Positions 1-9,000 of a stretch of 64,000 nucleotides of DNA are shown piece after piece. The translations under genes and the position numbers were made by a program. Position 1 is the first letter of the stretch. Every line of letters begins with the position of its first letter. Origin of the DNA: Cellulomonas alba (GTDB taxonomy: Bacteria > Actinomycetota > Actinomycetes > Actinomycetales > Cellulomonadaceae); NCBI RefSeq assembly GCF_030362835.1, contig NZ_JAUCGQ010000001.1, forward strand, positions 1,963,461-2,027,460, read 5' to 3'. The notes beneath the pieces were generated by a model. The model was not told where the DNA came from. It was given only the letters and a program-made list of their open reading frames with translations, and ran no database searches.

Positions 1-1062
1 GCCGCCGTTGGCGATCGCCGCCGAGACCATCGCCATCTCCATGGGCGTCGCGCGCACGTCGCGCTGGCCGATCGCCGACTGCGCGGTCGACGGCTGGTCG
101 AGGTCCGGCGGGAACACGCTCTTGACGACGTTCATCGGGATCGCGAGCGGCGTGTTGAAGCCGAACTTCTCCGCCTGGGCGCGCAGCGCGTCGTCGCCGA
201 GGTCCATGCCGAGGTTGGCGAATGCCGTGTTGCACGAGACGACGAGCGCCTGCGTCAGCGTCACCTGGTCGCCGCCGCAGCTCTCGCCGCCGAAGTTCTG
301 CAGGGTCGCGCTGCTCTGCGGCAGCTGCAGGACGCGCGGCGAGTCGATCTTCGTGTCGGGCGTGTACTGCCCCGACTCGACCGCCGCGGCGGTGGTGACG
401 AGCTTGAACGTCGAGCCGGGCGGGAAGATCTCCTGGGTCGCGTTGCTGCGCAGCGGGTTGCCCTCGGTGTTGGCGAGCTTCGTGTACGCCGCACCGGCCT
501 TGGCCAGGTCGTGCGTCGCGAGCTTGTTGGGGTCGAAGCCGGGCGTCGACACGAGCGCGAGGATCTTGCCCGTCGACGGCTCGATGGCGACGACGGCGCC
601 CTGCTGGTCTCCGAGCCCCCGGTAGGCCGCCTTCTGCGCCGCGGGCAGGATCGTCGTCTCGACCGCGGCGCCCTCGGGCCGCCTGCCCGTGAGCAGGTCG
701 CGGATGCGTGTGAAGAACAGCTGGTCGCCCCGGCCCGTCAGCGCGTCGTTCTCGGCCTGCTCGAGCTGCGTCCGTCCGTTGACCACCGAGTAGAAGCCGG
801 TGACGGCCGAGTACAGCGACCCGTCGCTGTAGGTGCGCTGGTAGCCGAACGCGTCGTCGACCTTGACGGACGACGCGACCGCCTTGCCGGCGACGACGAT
901 GGGTCCGCGCGCGTTGCCGTACTCGCGGTACAGCGTGCGGACGTTGCGCGGGTCGCTGTCGAGCGACGACGCCTGCAGGTACTGCACCCACGTGACGGCG
1001 CCGAGCAGCACCACGAACATGACGAGCACGACGTTGGCGAGGCGACGCAGGGGCGTGTTCAC
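1..1062 (-). CDS. pbpA: Penicillin-binding protein PbpA, C-terminus cut by window start
   Basis: Class B penicillin-binding protein, a membrane-anchored transpeptidase that cross-links septal or polar peptidoglycan. It begins with a GTG whose last bases overlap the rodA stop (GTGA). An N-terminal membrane segment lies around residues 8-26, followed by the dimerisation region and the start of the transpeptidase domain. The catalytic STFK motif is at about residues 217-220 and SCN at about 276-278. The KTG motif lies beyond the window edge; 354 codons are visible. It is the last visible gene of the fhaA-fhaB-pstP-rodA-pbpA operon, where PbpA normally partners the upstream SEDS polymerase. Confidence 0.95.
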   Translation of the reverse strand, partial: MNTPLRRLANVVLVMFVVLLGAVTWVQYLQASSLDSDPRNVRTLYREYGNARGPIVVAGKAVASSVKVDDAFGYQRTYSDGSLYSAVTGFYSVVNGRTQLEQAENDALTGRGDQLFFTRIRDLLTGRRPEGAAVETTILPAAQKAAYRGLGDQQGAVVAIEPSTGKILALVSTPGFDPNKLATHDLAKAGAAYTKLANTEGNPLRSNATQEIFPPGSTFKLVTTAAAVESGQYTPDTKIDSPRVLQLPQSSATLQNFGGESCGGDQVTLTQALVVSCNTAFANLGMDLGDDALRAQAEKFGFNTPLAIPMNVVKSVFPPDLDQPSTAQSAIGQRDVRATPMEMAMVSAAIANGG

Positions 1063-2495
1063 GAGACGCCCTCGATCCGCTCGGTCGGCTGCGAGTCCGA
1101 CGGGCCGGAGCCGACGACGACCGGCGTGCCGATGCCCGGCGTGGTGGCGCGGATCGCCGGGGCGGGCCGGCGGGCCTCGTCGGAGATGCGCAGCAGCAGG
1201 GCGACGATGATCCAGTTCGCGAGCAGCGACGACCCGCCGTACGCGAGGAACGGCGTCGTCAGGCCGGTCAGCGGGATGAGCCGGGTGACGCCGCCGACGA
1301 CGACGAACGTCTGGAACGCGACGACGAACGCGAGGCCGCCCGCGAGCAGCTTGCCGAACCCGTCACGGACCCCGATCGCGGTCCGCAGGCCGCGCTGCGC
1401 GAGGATCAGGTAGCACATGAGCAGCGCGAACAGGCCGGTGAGCCCGAGCTCCTCGCCGATCGACGCGACGATGAAGTCCGACTCGGCGTAGGGCACGAGG
1501 TCCGGGCGCCCCTGGCCCCAGCCGGTGCCGAAGAGGCCGCCGGACGCGAGCCCGAACAGCCCGCGCACCAGCTGGCCCGACCCGCCGACGGCCTTGTCGA
1601 AGACGGCGGGGTCGAACGCGTGCAGCCACGCGTCGAACCGCGCGCCGACGTGCGCGAACGTGCTCGCGACGAACCACGCACCGGCCAGGAACAGCAGCAG
1701 GCCGATGACGACCCAGCTGAGCCGCTCCGTCGCGAGGTACAGCATCGCGACGAACAGGCCGAAGAACAGCAGCGAGGTGCCGAGGTCGCGCTCGAGGACG
1801 AGCACCGCGAGCGACGCGCCCCAGACGATGAGGATCGGCCCGAGGTCACGCGCGCGTGGCAGCTGCAGACCCGCGAGCCTCGGGCCGGCCAGTGCGAGCG
1901 TGTCGCGGTGCGTCACGAGGTAGCCCGCGAAGAACACGGCCAGCACGATCTTGGCGAGCTCGGCGGGTTGCAGGCCGACGCTGCCGAACCGGATCCAGAT
2001 GCGCGCGCCGTTGATCGAGACGCCGAGCCCGGGAACGAGCGGCAGCGCGACGAGAGCGAGGCCGAGGACCATCGCGGTGTACGTGTACCGGCGCAGCGTG
2101 CGGTGGTCGCGCAGCAGGATGATCACCGCGGCGGCCAGCGCCATCGACAGCGCCGTCCAGACCAGCTGCTTCTCCGCGAACCCGCCGACGCGGCCCTTCG
2201 CGCGGTACGCATAGTCGAGGCGGTAGATCATCGCCAGGCCGACGCCGTTGAGCGCGACCGCGATCGGCAGGATGACGGGGTCGGCGTACGGCGCGCGCCA
2301 GCGCAGCGCGAGGTGCAGGCCGAACGCGAGCCCCGCAAGGCCCAGCCCGTACCCGAGCACGTCCGACGGGACGCTGTCCTGCGTGCCGATGCCGACGAGC
2401 ACGTAGCCGCCGATGCCGATCGCGAGGGCGAGGACCAGCAGACCCAGCTCGGTGCCGCGGCCGGCCCGGACCCGGTGCGGCTGGACGGTCGCCAT
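1059..2495 (-). CDS. rodA: SEDS-family peptidoglycan polymerase RodA/FtsW
   Basis: Polytopic SEDS glycosyltransferase of 478 residues that polymerises lipid II and works with a class B PBP, here the coupled pbpA. The sequence is mostly hydrophobic, with about ten membrane helices. A conserved stretch INGARIWI, the motif PAELAKI and a C-terminal LTTPFLAYGGSS segment are typical of the family. The ATG start shares one base with the pstP stop (TGATG), so translation is probably coupled. By position in the FHA/phosphatase operon it is the RodA-type paralogue rather than the division-specific FtsW, which is an inference from context. Confidence 0.95.
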   Translation of the reverse strand: MATVQPHRVRAGRGTELGLLVLALAIGIGGYVLVGIGTQDSVPSDVLGYGLGLAGLAFGLHLALRWRAPYADPVILPIAVALNGVGLAMIYRLDYAYRAKGRVGGFAEKQLVWTALSMALAAAVIILLRDHRTLRRYTYTAMVLGLALVALPLVPGLGVSINGARIWIRFGSVGLQPAELAKIVLAVFFAGYLVTHRDTLALAGPRLAGLQLPRARDLGPILIVWGASLAVLVLERDLGTSLLFFGLFVAMLYLATERLSWVVIGLLLFLAGAWFVASTFAHVGARFDAWLHAFDPAVFDKAVGGSGQLVRGLFGLASGGLFGTGWGQGRPDLVPYAESDFIVASIGEELGLTGLFALLMCYLILAQRGLRTAIGVRDGFGKLLAGGLAFVVAFQTFVVVGGVTRLIPLTGLTTPFLAYGGSSLLANWIIVALLLRISDEARRPAPAIRATTPGIGTPVVVGSGPSDSQPTERIEGVS

Positions 2496-3817
2496 CACGG
2501 CGTCACGGCGGGTGTCGGTGCGGAGGTGGTCGGGGCCGGTGCGGACGTGGCGGGCGTGGGCTCGGGCGTCGCCGTGGGGGTCGGCTCCTGGGACGCCGCG
2601 TCCGCCACGAGGTTCGCGACGATCGCGTGCGCCTGCGCGAGCGAGTCGGCGCGGATCGTCTGGTCGACGCGCTCGCGCAAGTAGTCCGAGCCGAGGTCGT
2701 CGAGCGTCGTGCCCGTGCGCTGGACGGGCGTCGAGAGGTCGAACGGCCCGAGCTCCTGCGGGATGCCGCGGTAGATCGTGACCTCGCCGTTCTCGGCGCC
2801 GACGTAGTACTGCGTCTGCGTCCAGCGGTAGCCCGCGAACCCGGACAGGAGCAGCACGGCGAGCAGCGCACCGACGACGATCCAGACGCGCCCGACGTGC
2901 CGACGCGGCGCGTCGTCCTCGTCGTCCGCCGCGTCTCCCGTCCCCGCGCCGGTGGCGGCGGCCGCGTGCGAGAGCGCCGCCGCGCGAGCGGCCGGGCCGT
3001 CCGCCGCCGACGTCGGGTCGTGCCGGTTCACCGCGGCGGCGCCGACGACCGTCGCTGCCGTCGACGGACCCTCGCCGTCCGCGACCTGGTCGAGCTCGAC
3101 GACGTCCGCGACGACGACCGTCACGTTGTCGCCGCCGCCCGCGCGCAGCGCGAGCTGCACCAGCCGGTCCGCGCACGCGTCGACGTCCTTGACCGTGGCG
3201 AGCGTCTTCTCGATCGTGTCCGCGCTGACGAAGCCCGACAGCCCGTCCGAGCAGAGCAGCCACCGGTCGCCGGTGCGCGCCTCGCGCACCGACAGGTCCG
3301 GCGTGATCTCCGAGTCGAAGTCGCCCAGCACGCGCATGACGACCGAGCGCTGCGGGTGGTGCTCGGCCTCCTCGGGCGTGATCCGGCCGATGTCGACGAG
3401 GTGCTGGACGAACGTGTGGTCCGTCGTCACCTGCGTCAGGACGCCGTCGCGCAGCAGGTAGCCGCGGCTGTCGCCGAGGTGCACCATCGCGAGCTTGTTC
3501 CCGGCGCGCAGGATCGCGATGACGGTCGTGCCCATGCCCGTCAGGTCGGGGTCGGCCTCCGAGCGCGCGATGATCTCGTCGCGCGCGTCCTCGAGGGCCG
3601 CCTCGAGCCGGTCCAGCGCGTCGTCCGGGCCGTGCGACTCGCCGTCGAGCGGCGCGAACGCCGCGACCGCAACCGAGCTCGCGACGTCGCCGCCGGCATG
3701 GCCGCCCATGCCGTCCGCGACCATGAGCAGGTGCGGCCCGGCGTAGGCCGAGTCCTGGTTGTTCGAGCGGACCAGACCGACGTCGGACCGAGCCGCGTAC
3801 CTGAGTGCGACGGACAC
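2495..3817 (-). CDS. pstP: PP2C-family serine/threonine phosphatase PstP
   Basis: Metal-dependent Ser/Thr protein phosphatase that reverses PknA/PknB-type phosphorylation at the cell envelope. The 440 residues comprise an N-terminal PP2C domain (about 1-240) with the metal-binding motifs ADGMGGH (D35), CSDGLSGF (D191) and GGGDNVT (D230), a charged linker, one membrane helix at about 308-330 and a C-terminal extracytoplasmic Pro/Thr-rich tail. GTG start with AGAGG about 8 nt upstream, inside the end of fhaB. The gene order fhaB-pstP-rodA is the classic actinobacterial arrangement; the kinases would be expected beyond the window start. Confidence 0.96.
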   Translation of the reverse strand: MSVALRYAARSDVGLVRSNNQDSAYAGPHLLMVADGMGGHAGGDVASSVAVAAFAPLDGESHGPDDALDRLEAALEDARDEIIARSEADPDLTGMGTTVIAILRAGNKLAMVHLGDSRGYLLRDGVLTQVTTDHTFVQHLVDIGRITPEEAEHHPQRSVVMRVLGDFDSEITPDLSVREARTGDRWLLCSDGLSGFVSADTIEKTLATVKDVDACADRLVQLALRAGGGDNVTVVVADVVELDQVADGEGPSTAATVVGAAAVNRHDPTSAADGPAARAAALSHAAAATGAGTGDAADDEDDAPRRHVGRVWIVVGALLAVLLLSGFAGYRWTQTQYYVGAENGEVTIYRGIPQELGPFDLSTPVQRTGTTLDDLGSDYLRERVDQTIRADSLAQAHAIVANLVADAASQEPTPTATPEPTPATSAPAPTTSAPTPAVTP

Positions 3818-3820
3818 GGA

Positions 3821-4354
3821 TTACCTCTGGAGCTCGAGAACGCTGCGACCCACGCGGACGGGTGTACCGGTCGGGACGGGCGTCGGGCCCTCGACGCGCT
3901 GGTCCGCCACGAATGTCCCGTTCGTGGAGCCGAGGTCCTCGACGAACCACTGGCCGTCCTGCTGGAACACGCGCGCGTGGCGGGAGGACGAGTAGTCGTC
4001 GTCGAGCACCAGCGTGCAGCCGGGCGCGCGCCCGACCAGCACCGCGGCGGGGCCCAGCGGCACGATCGTGCCGCGCAGCGGGCCCTCGGTGACGACGAGC
4101 TTCGTCGGGCCCGAGCCCGACCGGGCCGAGCGCGACACGCGCTGCGGCGGTGCGGCGGGGGGCGTGCCGTTCGCCGCGGGCGCGGGTGCCGCCGGCGCGG
4201 GGGCCGCGCTGCGCTGCGCGCGGTTCGCCCGGCGGCGGTCCACGATCCGCGTGCCGTACAGGTCGCGGCGCAGCACGGCGATCGCCGACAGCACGAGCAC
4301 CCACAGCAGTGCCAGATAGCCCAGCCGCAGCAGGGTGACGGTGACCTCACTCAT
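3821..4354 (-). CDS. fhaB: FHA-domain protein FhaB (FipA-like)
   Basis: A 177-residue protein with an N-terminal membrane helix (about residues 8-26), a Pro/Ala-rich linker and a C-terminal FHA domain (about 90-175) that binds phosphothreonine. The FHA core motifs GRAPGC, SSSRHARV and DLGSTNGTF are present. In actinobacteria FhaB recruits phosphorylated partners to the division and wall-synthesis machinery. It ends 3 nt before pstP and starts 9 nt after fhaA, consistent with one operon. Confidence 0.94.
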   Translation of the reverse strand: MSEVTVTLLRLGYLALLWVLVLSAIAVLRRDLYGTRIVDRRRANRAQRSAAPAPAAPAPAANGTPPAAPPQRVSRSARSGSGPTKLVVTEGPLRGTIVPLGPAAVLVGRAPGCTLVLDDDYSSSRHARVFQQDGQWFVEDLGSTNGTFVADQRVEGPTPVPTGTPVRVGRSVLELQR

Positions 4355-4363
4355 GCGGGCGGG

Positions 4364-5071
4364 TCACTCGTCGGCGTCGGGCTCGCCGCCCGTCCAGAAC
4401 AGGATGCGCGTGCGGCCGATCGTCAGCGTGTTGCCGTCGAGCAGCGTCGCCGCCGGCACCTGGTGGCCCTCGACGAACAGGCCGTTCGTCGACCCGAGGT
4501 CCGTGGCGACCACGCCGTCGGGCGTCACGCGGATCTCGAGGTGGCGGCGGCTCACGCCCGGGTCGTCGACGATGATGTCGGCGTCCGAGCCGCGGCCGAT
4601 CACCGTGGCGGCGCCGGTCAGGATGTAGCGCTGGCCGTCGATGTCGATCAACGGGTGGCGCGCGGTCGGGCCGACGCTGGTCGCGGGCGCCACGGCACCG
4701 CGCACCGTCGCGCTGTGCACGCGGAACTGACCCGTGTCCTGGTCGACGTCCTCCGCGAAGCTCACCGTCACCGGGCCGACGAACGCATAGCGCTGGCTCG
4801 CCGCGTAGTCGGTGACGTTGGCGGCGAACTCGTCGGCGAGCGCCTCCGCGCCCCAGGACTCCACCTGGTCGTAATCGGCCGTTGCGAGCTCGATCGTGAA
4901 CTCGTTCGGCACGACGGTCCGGTCGCGCCCGACGATCGCCGCCTTGTCGTCGACCTCGCGGCGCAGGCGCTGCACGAGGTCGACGGGCTTGAGGTCGGAG
5001 TGGAACGCCTTGGCGAACGCGGAGTTCACGGCGCGCTCGACCTTGCTCTCGAACCGGTCGAGGATGCCCAC
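4364..5071 (-). CDS. fhaA: FHA-domain protein FhaA (DUF3662 + FHA), short form
   Basis: First gene of the operon. The 235 residues hold an N-terminal DUF3662 domain (about 1-115; it opens MGILDRFESKVERAV) and a C-terminal FHA domain (about 145-230) with GRGSDADI, GVSRRHLEI and DLGSTNGLF. The Gly/Gln/Pro-rich linker of several hundred residues seen in the mycobacterial protein is almost absent. The start is a GTG preceded by GGAGGGAGG. FhaA is a scaffold that recognises phosphorylated MviN and links Ser/Thr kinases to peptidoglycan synthesis; that role is family knowledge. Confidence 0.95.
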   Translation of the reverse strand: MGILDRFESKVERAVNSAFAKAFHSDLKPVDLVQRLRREVDDKAAIVGRDRTVVPNEFTIELATADYDQVESWGAEALADEFAANVTDYAASQRYAFVGPVTVSFAEDVDQDTGQFRVHSATVRGAVAPATSVGPTARHPLIDIDGQRYILTGAATVIGRGSDADIIVDDPGVSRRHLEIRVTPDGVVATDLGSTNGLFVEGHQVPAATLLDGNTLTIGRTRILFWTGGEPDADE

Positions 5072-5314
5072 CCCGTGCCTCCCTCCGCGCTGTCAGGCGC
5101 GCCCGAATCCCGGGCGCACGGCGACGATCCGCCTCGATCGTAACTGTGACCTGCGGTGAACGACCGGACGGCGGCCCAGGATCGCCCCAGGGGTGGACGT
5201 ACCGGGCACGCGCGTCCACCCGACGACGGGCGTCGCGCCGTCCTCCGGGGGCGATCCGGGCACCCTGCCCGGGCGTCCAGGGGCGCCGCGCCACCGTGCT
5301 AATCTTTGCGGCGC

Positions 5315-5397
5315 GCGCGAGTGGCGGAACGGCAGACGCGCTGGCTTCAGGTGCCAGTGTCCGAAAGGGCGTGCGGGTTCAAATCCCGCCTCGCGCA
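5315..5397 (+). tRNA. tRNA-Leu, anticodon CAG
   Basis: An 83-nt class II tRNA fold. Acceptor strands GCGCGAG (5315-5321) and CTCGCGC (5390-5396) pair perfectly and the discriminator is A. The anticodon arm CTGGC/GCCAG encloses TTCAGGT with anticodon CAG at 5348-5350, reading CUG, the most used leucine codon in GC-rich genomes. A variable arm and the T-arm GCGGG-TTCAAAT-CCCGC follow. The 3' CCA is not encoded. Confidence 0.96.
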
Positions 5398-5404
5398 CAC
5401 ATTC

Positions 5405-5436
5405 GAAGGGCCCCTGGTCGACGACCGGGGCCCTTC
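5405..5436 (+). terminator. Rho-independent-type hairpin after tRNA-Leu
   Basis: Perfect 10-bp inverted repeat GAAGGGCCCC / GGGGCCCTTC with a 12-nt loop, starting 8 nt after the tRNA. Followed by a short CGCCTTG run rather than a long T tract, as is common in GC-rich actinobacteria. Confidence 0.85.
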
Positions 5437-5485
5437 GCCTTGCTGGCCGCGGGTCCTGTGCCGCGGGGCGCGGCACGATGGGCGC

Positions 5486-5959
5486 ATGGCCGACGACGAC
5501 ATCACCGCCCGCATCGCGCAGATCGAGCACGACGAGCGCGAGCTCGTCTTCCCGAGCTTCACCCACGACGACGCGTGGCGGCTCGGCTGCCTGCTGCGGG
5601 AGATCGCGGACGAGCGCGACCTGCCCGTCGCGATCGCGATCCGGCGCGGCGGTCAGCGGCTGTTCCACACCGCACGTGCGGGCACGACGCCGGACAACGA
5701 CACGTGGATCGACCGCAAGTCGCGCGTGGTCGAGCGGTTCGGCGCGTCGTCGCTGCTCGTCGGGCTGCGGGCGCAGGCGCGCGGCACCACGTTCGCCGAG
5801 CAGCACGAGCTGCCGCTGCAGGAGTACGCCGCCCACGGGGGCGCGTTCCCGATCCGGGTCCCGTCCGTCGGGCTGGTCGGGGTCGTCGTGGTCACGGGCC
5901 TGCCGCAGGTCGACGACCACGCGCTGGCCGTCGAGGGCGTGCGCGCGTTCCTCGCCTGA
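5486..5959 (+). CDS. UPF0303 / HbpS-like (GlcG family) protein
   Basis: A 157-residue cytosolic protein of the UPF0303 branch of the GlcG/HbpS fold, whose better-studied relatives bind haem or small cofactors; the substrate of this branch is not established. The family pattern shows in DLPVAIAIRRGGQRLFH, the NDTWIDRKSRVV segment and GGAFPIRV near the C-terminus. I chose the ATG at 5486 because the longer frame runs into the tRNA. It stands alone between the tRNA terminator and a strong convergent terminator, so it is probably monocistronic. Confidence 0.85.
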   Translation: MADDDITARIAQIEHDERELVFPSFTHDDAWRLGCLLREIADERDLPVAIAIRRGGQRLFHTARAGTTPDNDTWIDRKSRVVERFGASSLLVGLRAQARGTTFAEQHELPLQEYAAHGGAFPIRVPSVGLVGVVVVTGLPQVDDHALAVEGVRAFLA

Positions 5960-6004
5960 CCCCTGTGGCCGGGGCCCGCGGGGGCGCCCGACGTGCCCCG
6001 ACGT

Positions 6005-6045
6005 GACGAGGCTCCCGGCCGGACCGTCCGACCGGGAGCCTCGTC
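6005..6045. terminator. Bidirectional terminator between convergent genes
   Basis: Perfect 14-bp inverted repeat GACGAGGCTCCCGG / CCGGGAGCCTCGTC with a 13-nt loop, placed between the stop of the plus-strand UPF0303 gene and the stop of the minus-strand subtilase gene. It can serve both transcripts. Confidence 0.9.
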
Positions 6046-6052
6046 CCGTGCG

Positions 6053-9000
6053 TCAGCTCGCCGCGTGCACCGTCAGCGTCGCCGTGGCCTGCGAGCCGGC
6101 CACGTCGGCCGAGCCGGCGTAGACGGCCGTCAGCCGGTGCGAGCCCGGCTTGAGCGTCCGCGGCAGGTCGATCGTCGCCGTGCCGGTCAGGCCGGACACG
6201 GTGAGCGTCCCGGTGCCGAGCACGGTCGAGCCCTCACGCAGCTGGACGGTGCCGCTCGGTGCGACCGTCCACCCGCGCACCGGCACCGTCGCCGCGACCG
6301 CCGCACCCGCCGGCACGGACGACCGGGAGAGGTGCACCGAGGTCGCCGACGCCGACTTGGCGACCTTGACCGTCACGGTCCGCGACGTCGAGCCGGCGTA
6401 GGCGGGGTCGGACGGCGTGAAGACCGCCGAGACCGCGTGCCTGCCGGCGCCGAGCCGGACCGTCGCGTCGGCCCGGCCGTGGTTGACGGCCGTGGTGGCG
6501 AGCGTGGTCGACCCGTCGAGGAACGTGACGCTGCCCGCGACGGAGGGCGCGACCGTGGCTCGGAGGTGGACCGGCGAGCCGGCCGTGCCGCCGCCGCTGA
6601 CGGCGAGCGTGGTGCTCGTCGGCTTGGCCGCGGGCACAGTGACGCGCACGACCTGGGCCCGCGACCGCGCGTCGGCGTTGCCGTGCTGGAGCACGAGCAG
6701 CCGGCCCGTCGTGGCGCCCGTGCCGCGGTGCACCGGGATGACCGTGCCGCCGTCGCCCAGCGTGGAGAACGTGCCCTCGATGTCGTTCTCGAACCAGAAC
6801 GGCGGGTCGTACGGGTCGACCGTGAACGGCCGGGCCGAGTCGAGCAGGCCCGTGTCGTTCTGCGCGTAGCCCGAGTAGGTCGACACCGTGATCCGCGGCG
6901 TCGAGCCGGCCGGGATCGCCGACAGCGGGATCGGCGCGACGAGCACGTTGTTGTCGAAGATGCCCGACTCGACGTCGCCGGCGAACTCGTTGACGAGCTC
7001 GACCCCGACCACGTCGCCGGTCGCGTCGTCGAACGTGGCGGCCACGGTGACGTCGGCCTCGTCGGCGAGCTTCTGCACGACGGTCTCGAGGTCGTCGGTG
7101 CCGTCGCCGTCCACGTCGATGTCGATCACCGGCTGGAACGTCGACGCCGTCGCGCCGCCCGACACGAGGTCGGCCCAGTCGCCGTCGGTCGCGATCCCGA
7201 TGCCGAGCAGGCCGTCCGCCGCGTCGCCGCCGGCCGCCTCGACCGCGGGTGCGGTCGACGCCCAGCCGACGTACCGGATGTCGGCCGACCGTCGCACGGA
7301 CGGGGACGTCACCAGGGACGGGTCGTCCTCGAGCCGCGGGCTGGTCGCGCCGAGCACCAGCGGCGTGGTGAGCGAGTACCACCCGCCCGACGCGACGCCC
7401 CGACCCGTGAGGGCCAGGCCGGCGGTCGCCGCCGCGCGGCTCGCGAACGTCACCGGCTTCGCGGACAGCGAGCTGACCAGCCGCGGCGCTGCCTCGACCG
7501 GCACGCGGAGCTGCTGCGACGACGACGTGAGCACGAGCCGGCCGGCCGTCTCCGCGACGTACTCGCGCGGCACGCCGTCCTGCACGTCGGCGGACGTCGG
7601 GTCGTTCTGCCGGACGAGCTTCGCCGGGTCCGCCGTGAACGTCAGCGTGACGATCGTCGAGCGGCCGGCCGCCAGCGTGAACGAGGCCGGCGAGACGGAG
7701 ACCGACGCGCCCGACGTCTGCGACGCGACGAACGACGTCGAGTACCGCGCGCTCGTCGTGCCGAGGTTCTTCACCGTGACGGTCTTCTTCCTGGTCACGG
7801 TCGTGGCGCCGACGTCGACGACGCCGAACGACACCGAGGTGGCCTCGGGCGTCTGCGTGTCGTACGCGAGCACGCTCGTGCCGACCGCGTCGCGCGCATC
7901 GACGCGGCCGGACCCGACGCGCTGCGGCCCGTACGCCGTGCCGGTCTGGTGCGGGCCGGTCCACACGTCGTGCGTGGCCGTGTTGACGATCGCCGCCTTG
8001 ACCTGCGTCGGCTCCCATGACGGGTGGGCCGCGCGGACCAGGGCCGCGATCCCGGCGACGTGCGGGGCCGCCATGGACGTGCCGCTCAGCGTCTCGGACT
8101 GGTTGCCCGTACCCGAGCCGGCCGACTGGATGTCGGTGCCGGGGGCGGCGACGTCCGGCTTGCCCAGGCCGAGCGAGCCGTGCACACCGCGCGACGAACT
8201 CGGGTTGAGCGCGTCACCCACGACCGACTCGGTGACCGCGCCCGCGAGCGAGGGACCGATCTTGACGCTCAGCGTGCCGGCCTCGATCTCGGGCAGCAGC
8301 GCCTCCGTGGTGGGTCGCGTCATCTGGGCGCCCGGGATGCCGGTGTTGCCGAGGATGCCCGCGGAGAACACCGTGACGCTCGACGGCAGCAGCACCCCCA
8401 CCGCACCCGCGGCCTGTGCGTTGTTGAACCGGGCGGCGGATCCGCACACGCGCGTCGTGTCGTCGTCGTCCCACCAGAGGTACGCGATCTTGCCCTTGAC
8501 GGTGGCGGCTTGGTCGGCCGTGAACTTCGCGCAGCCGTCGAAGCGCGCGCCGACGTACGCGACCGGCGCGGTGACGTCCGGGCCGGTGTAGCTGGTCGAG
8601 TTCTGCGCTGCGTGCAGGCCGAGCAGCGACGAGTCGGACGCCGCGGTGACGTCGATGCCGTCGTGCGTCTGGGGGTCGCCGACCGAGTTCGCGACGGTGA
8701 TCGCGCTGGGCGAGTTGCCCGGCGAGCCGCCGATGTCGGTGACGTCACCCGAGTTGCCGGACGAGATCGTGACGACCGTGCCGAGCTGGGTCAGCTGGTC
8801 GACCAGCAGGTTGTCGGGGTCGTCCGCGGGCGACCCGCTGCTGCCGAGCGACATGTTGAGCACGTCGAAGCGGTCCGACAGGTCGCCGTCGCCGTTCGGG
8901 TCGGCGGCGCGGTCCAGAGCCAGCGTCACGAGGTTCGTCACGCCGCCGATGTCGCCGAACACCTTGAGCGAGTACAGCTCCGCGCTGGGCGCCGCGCCCG

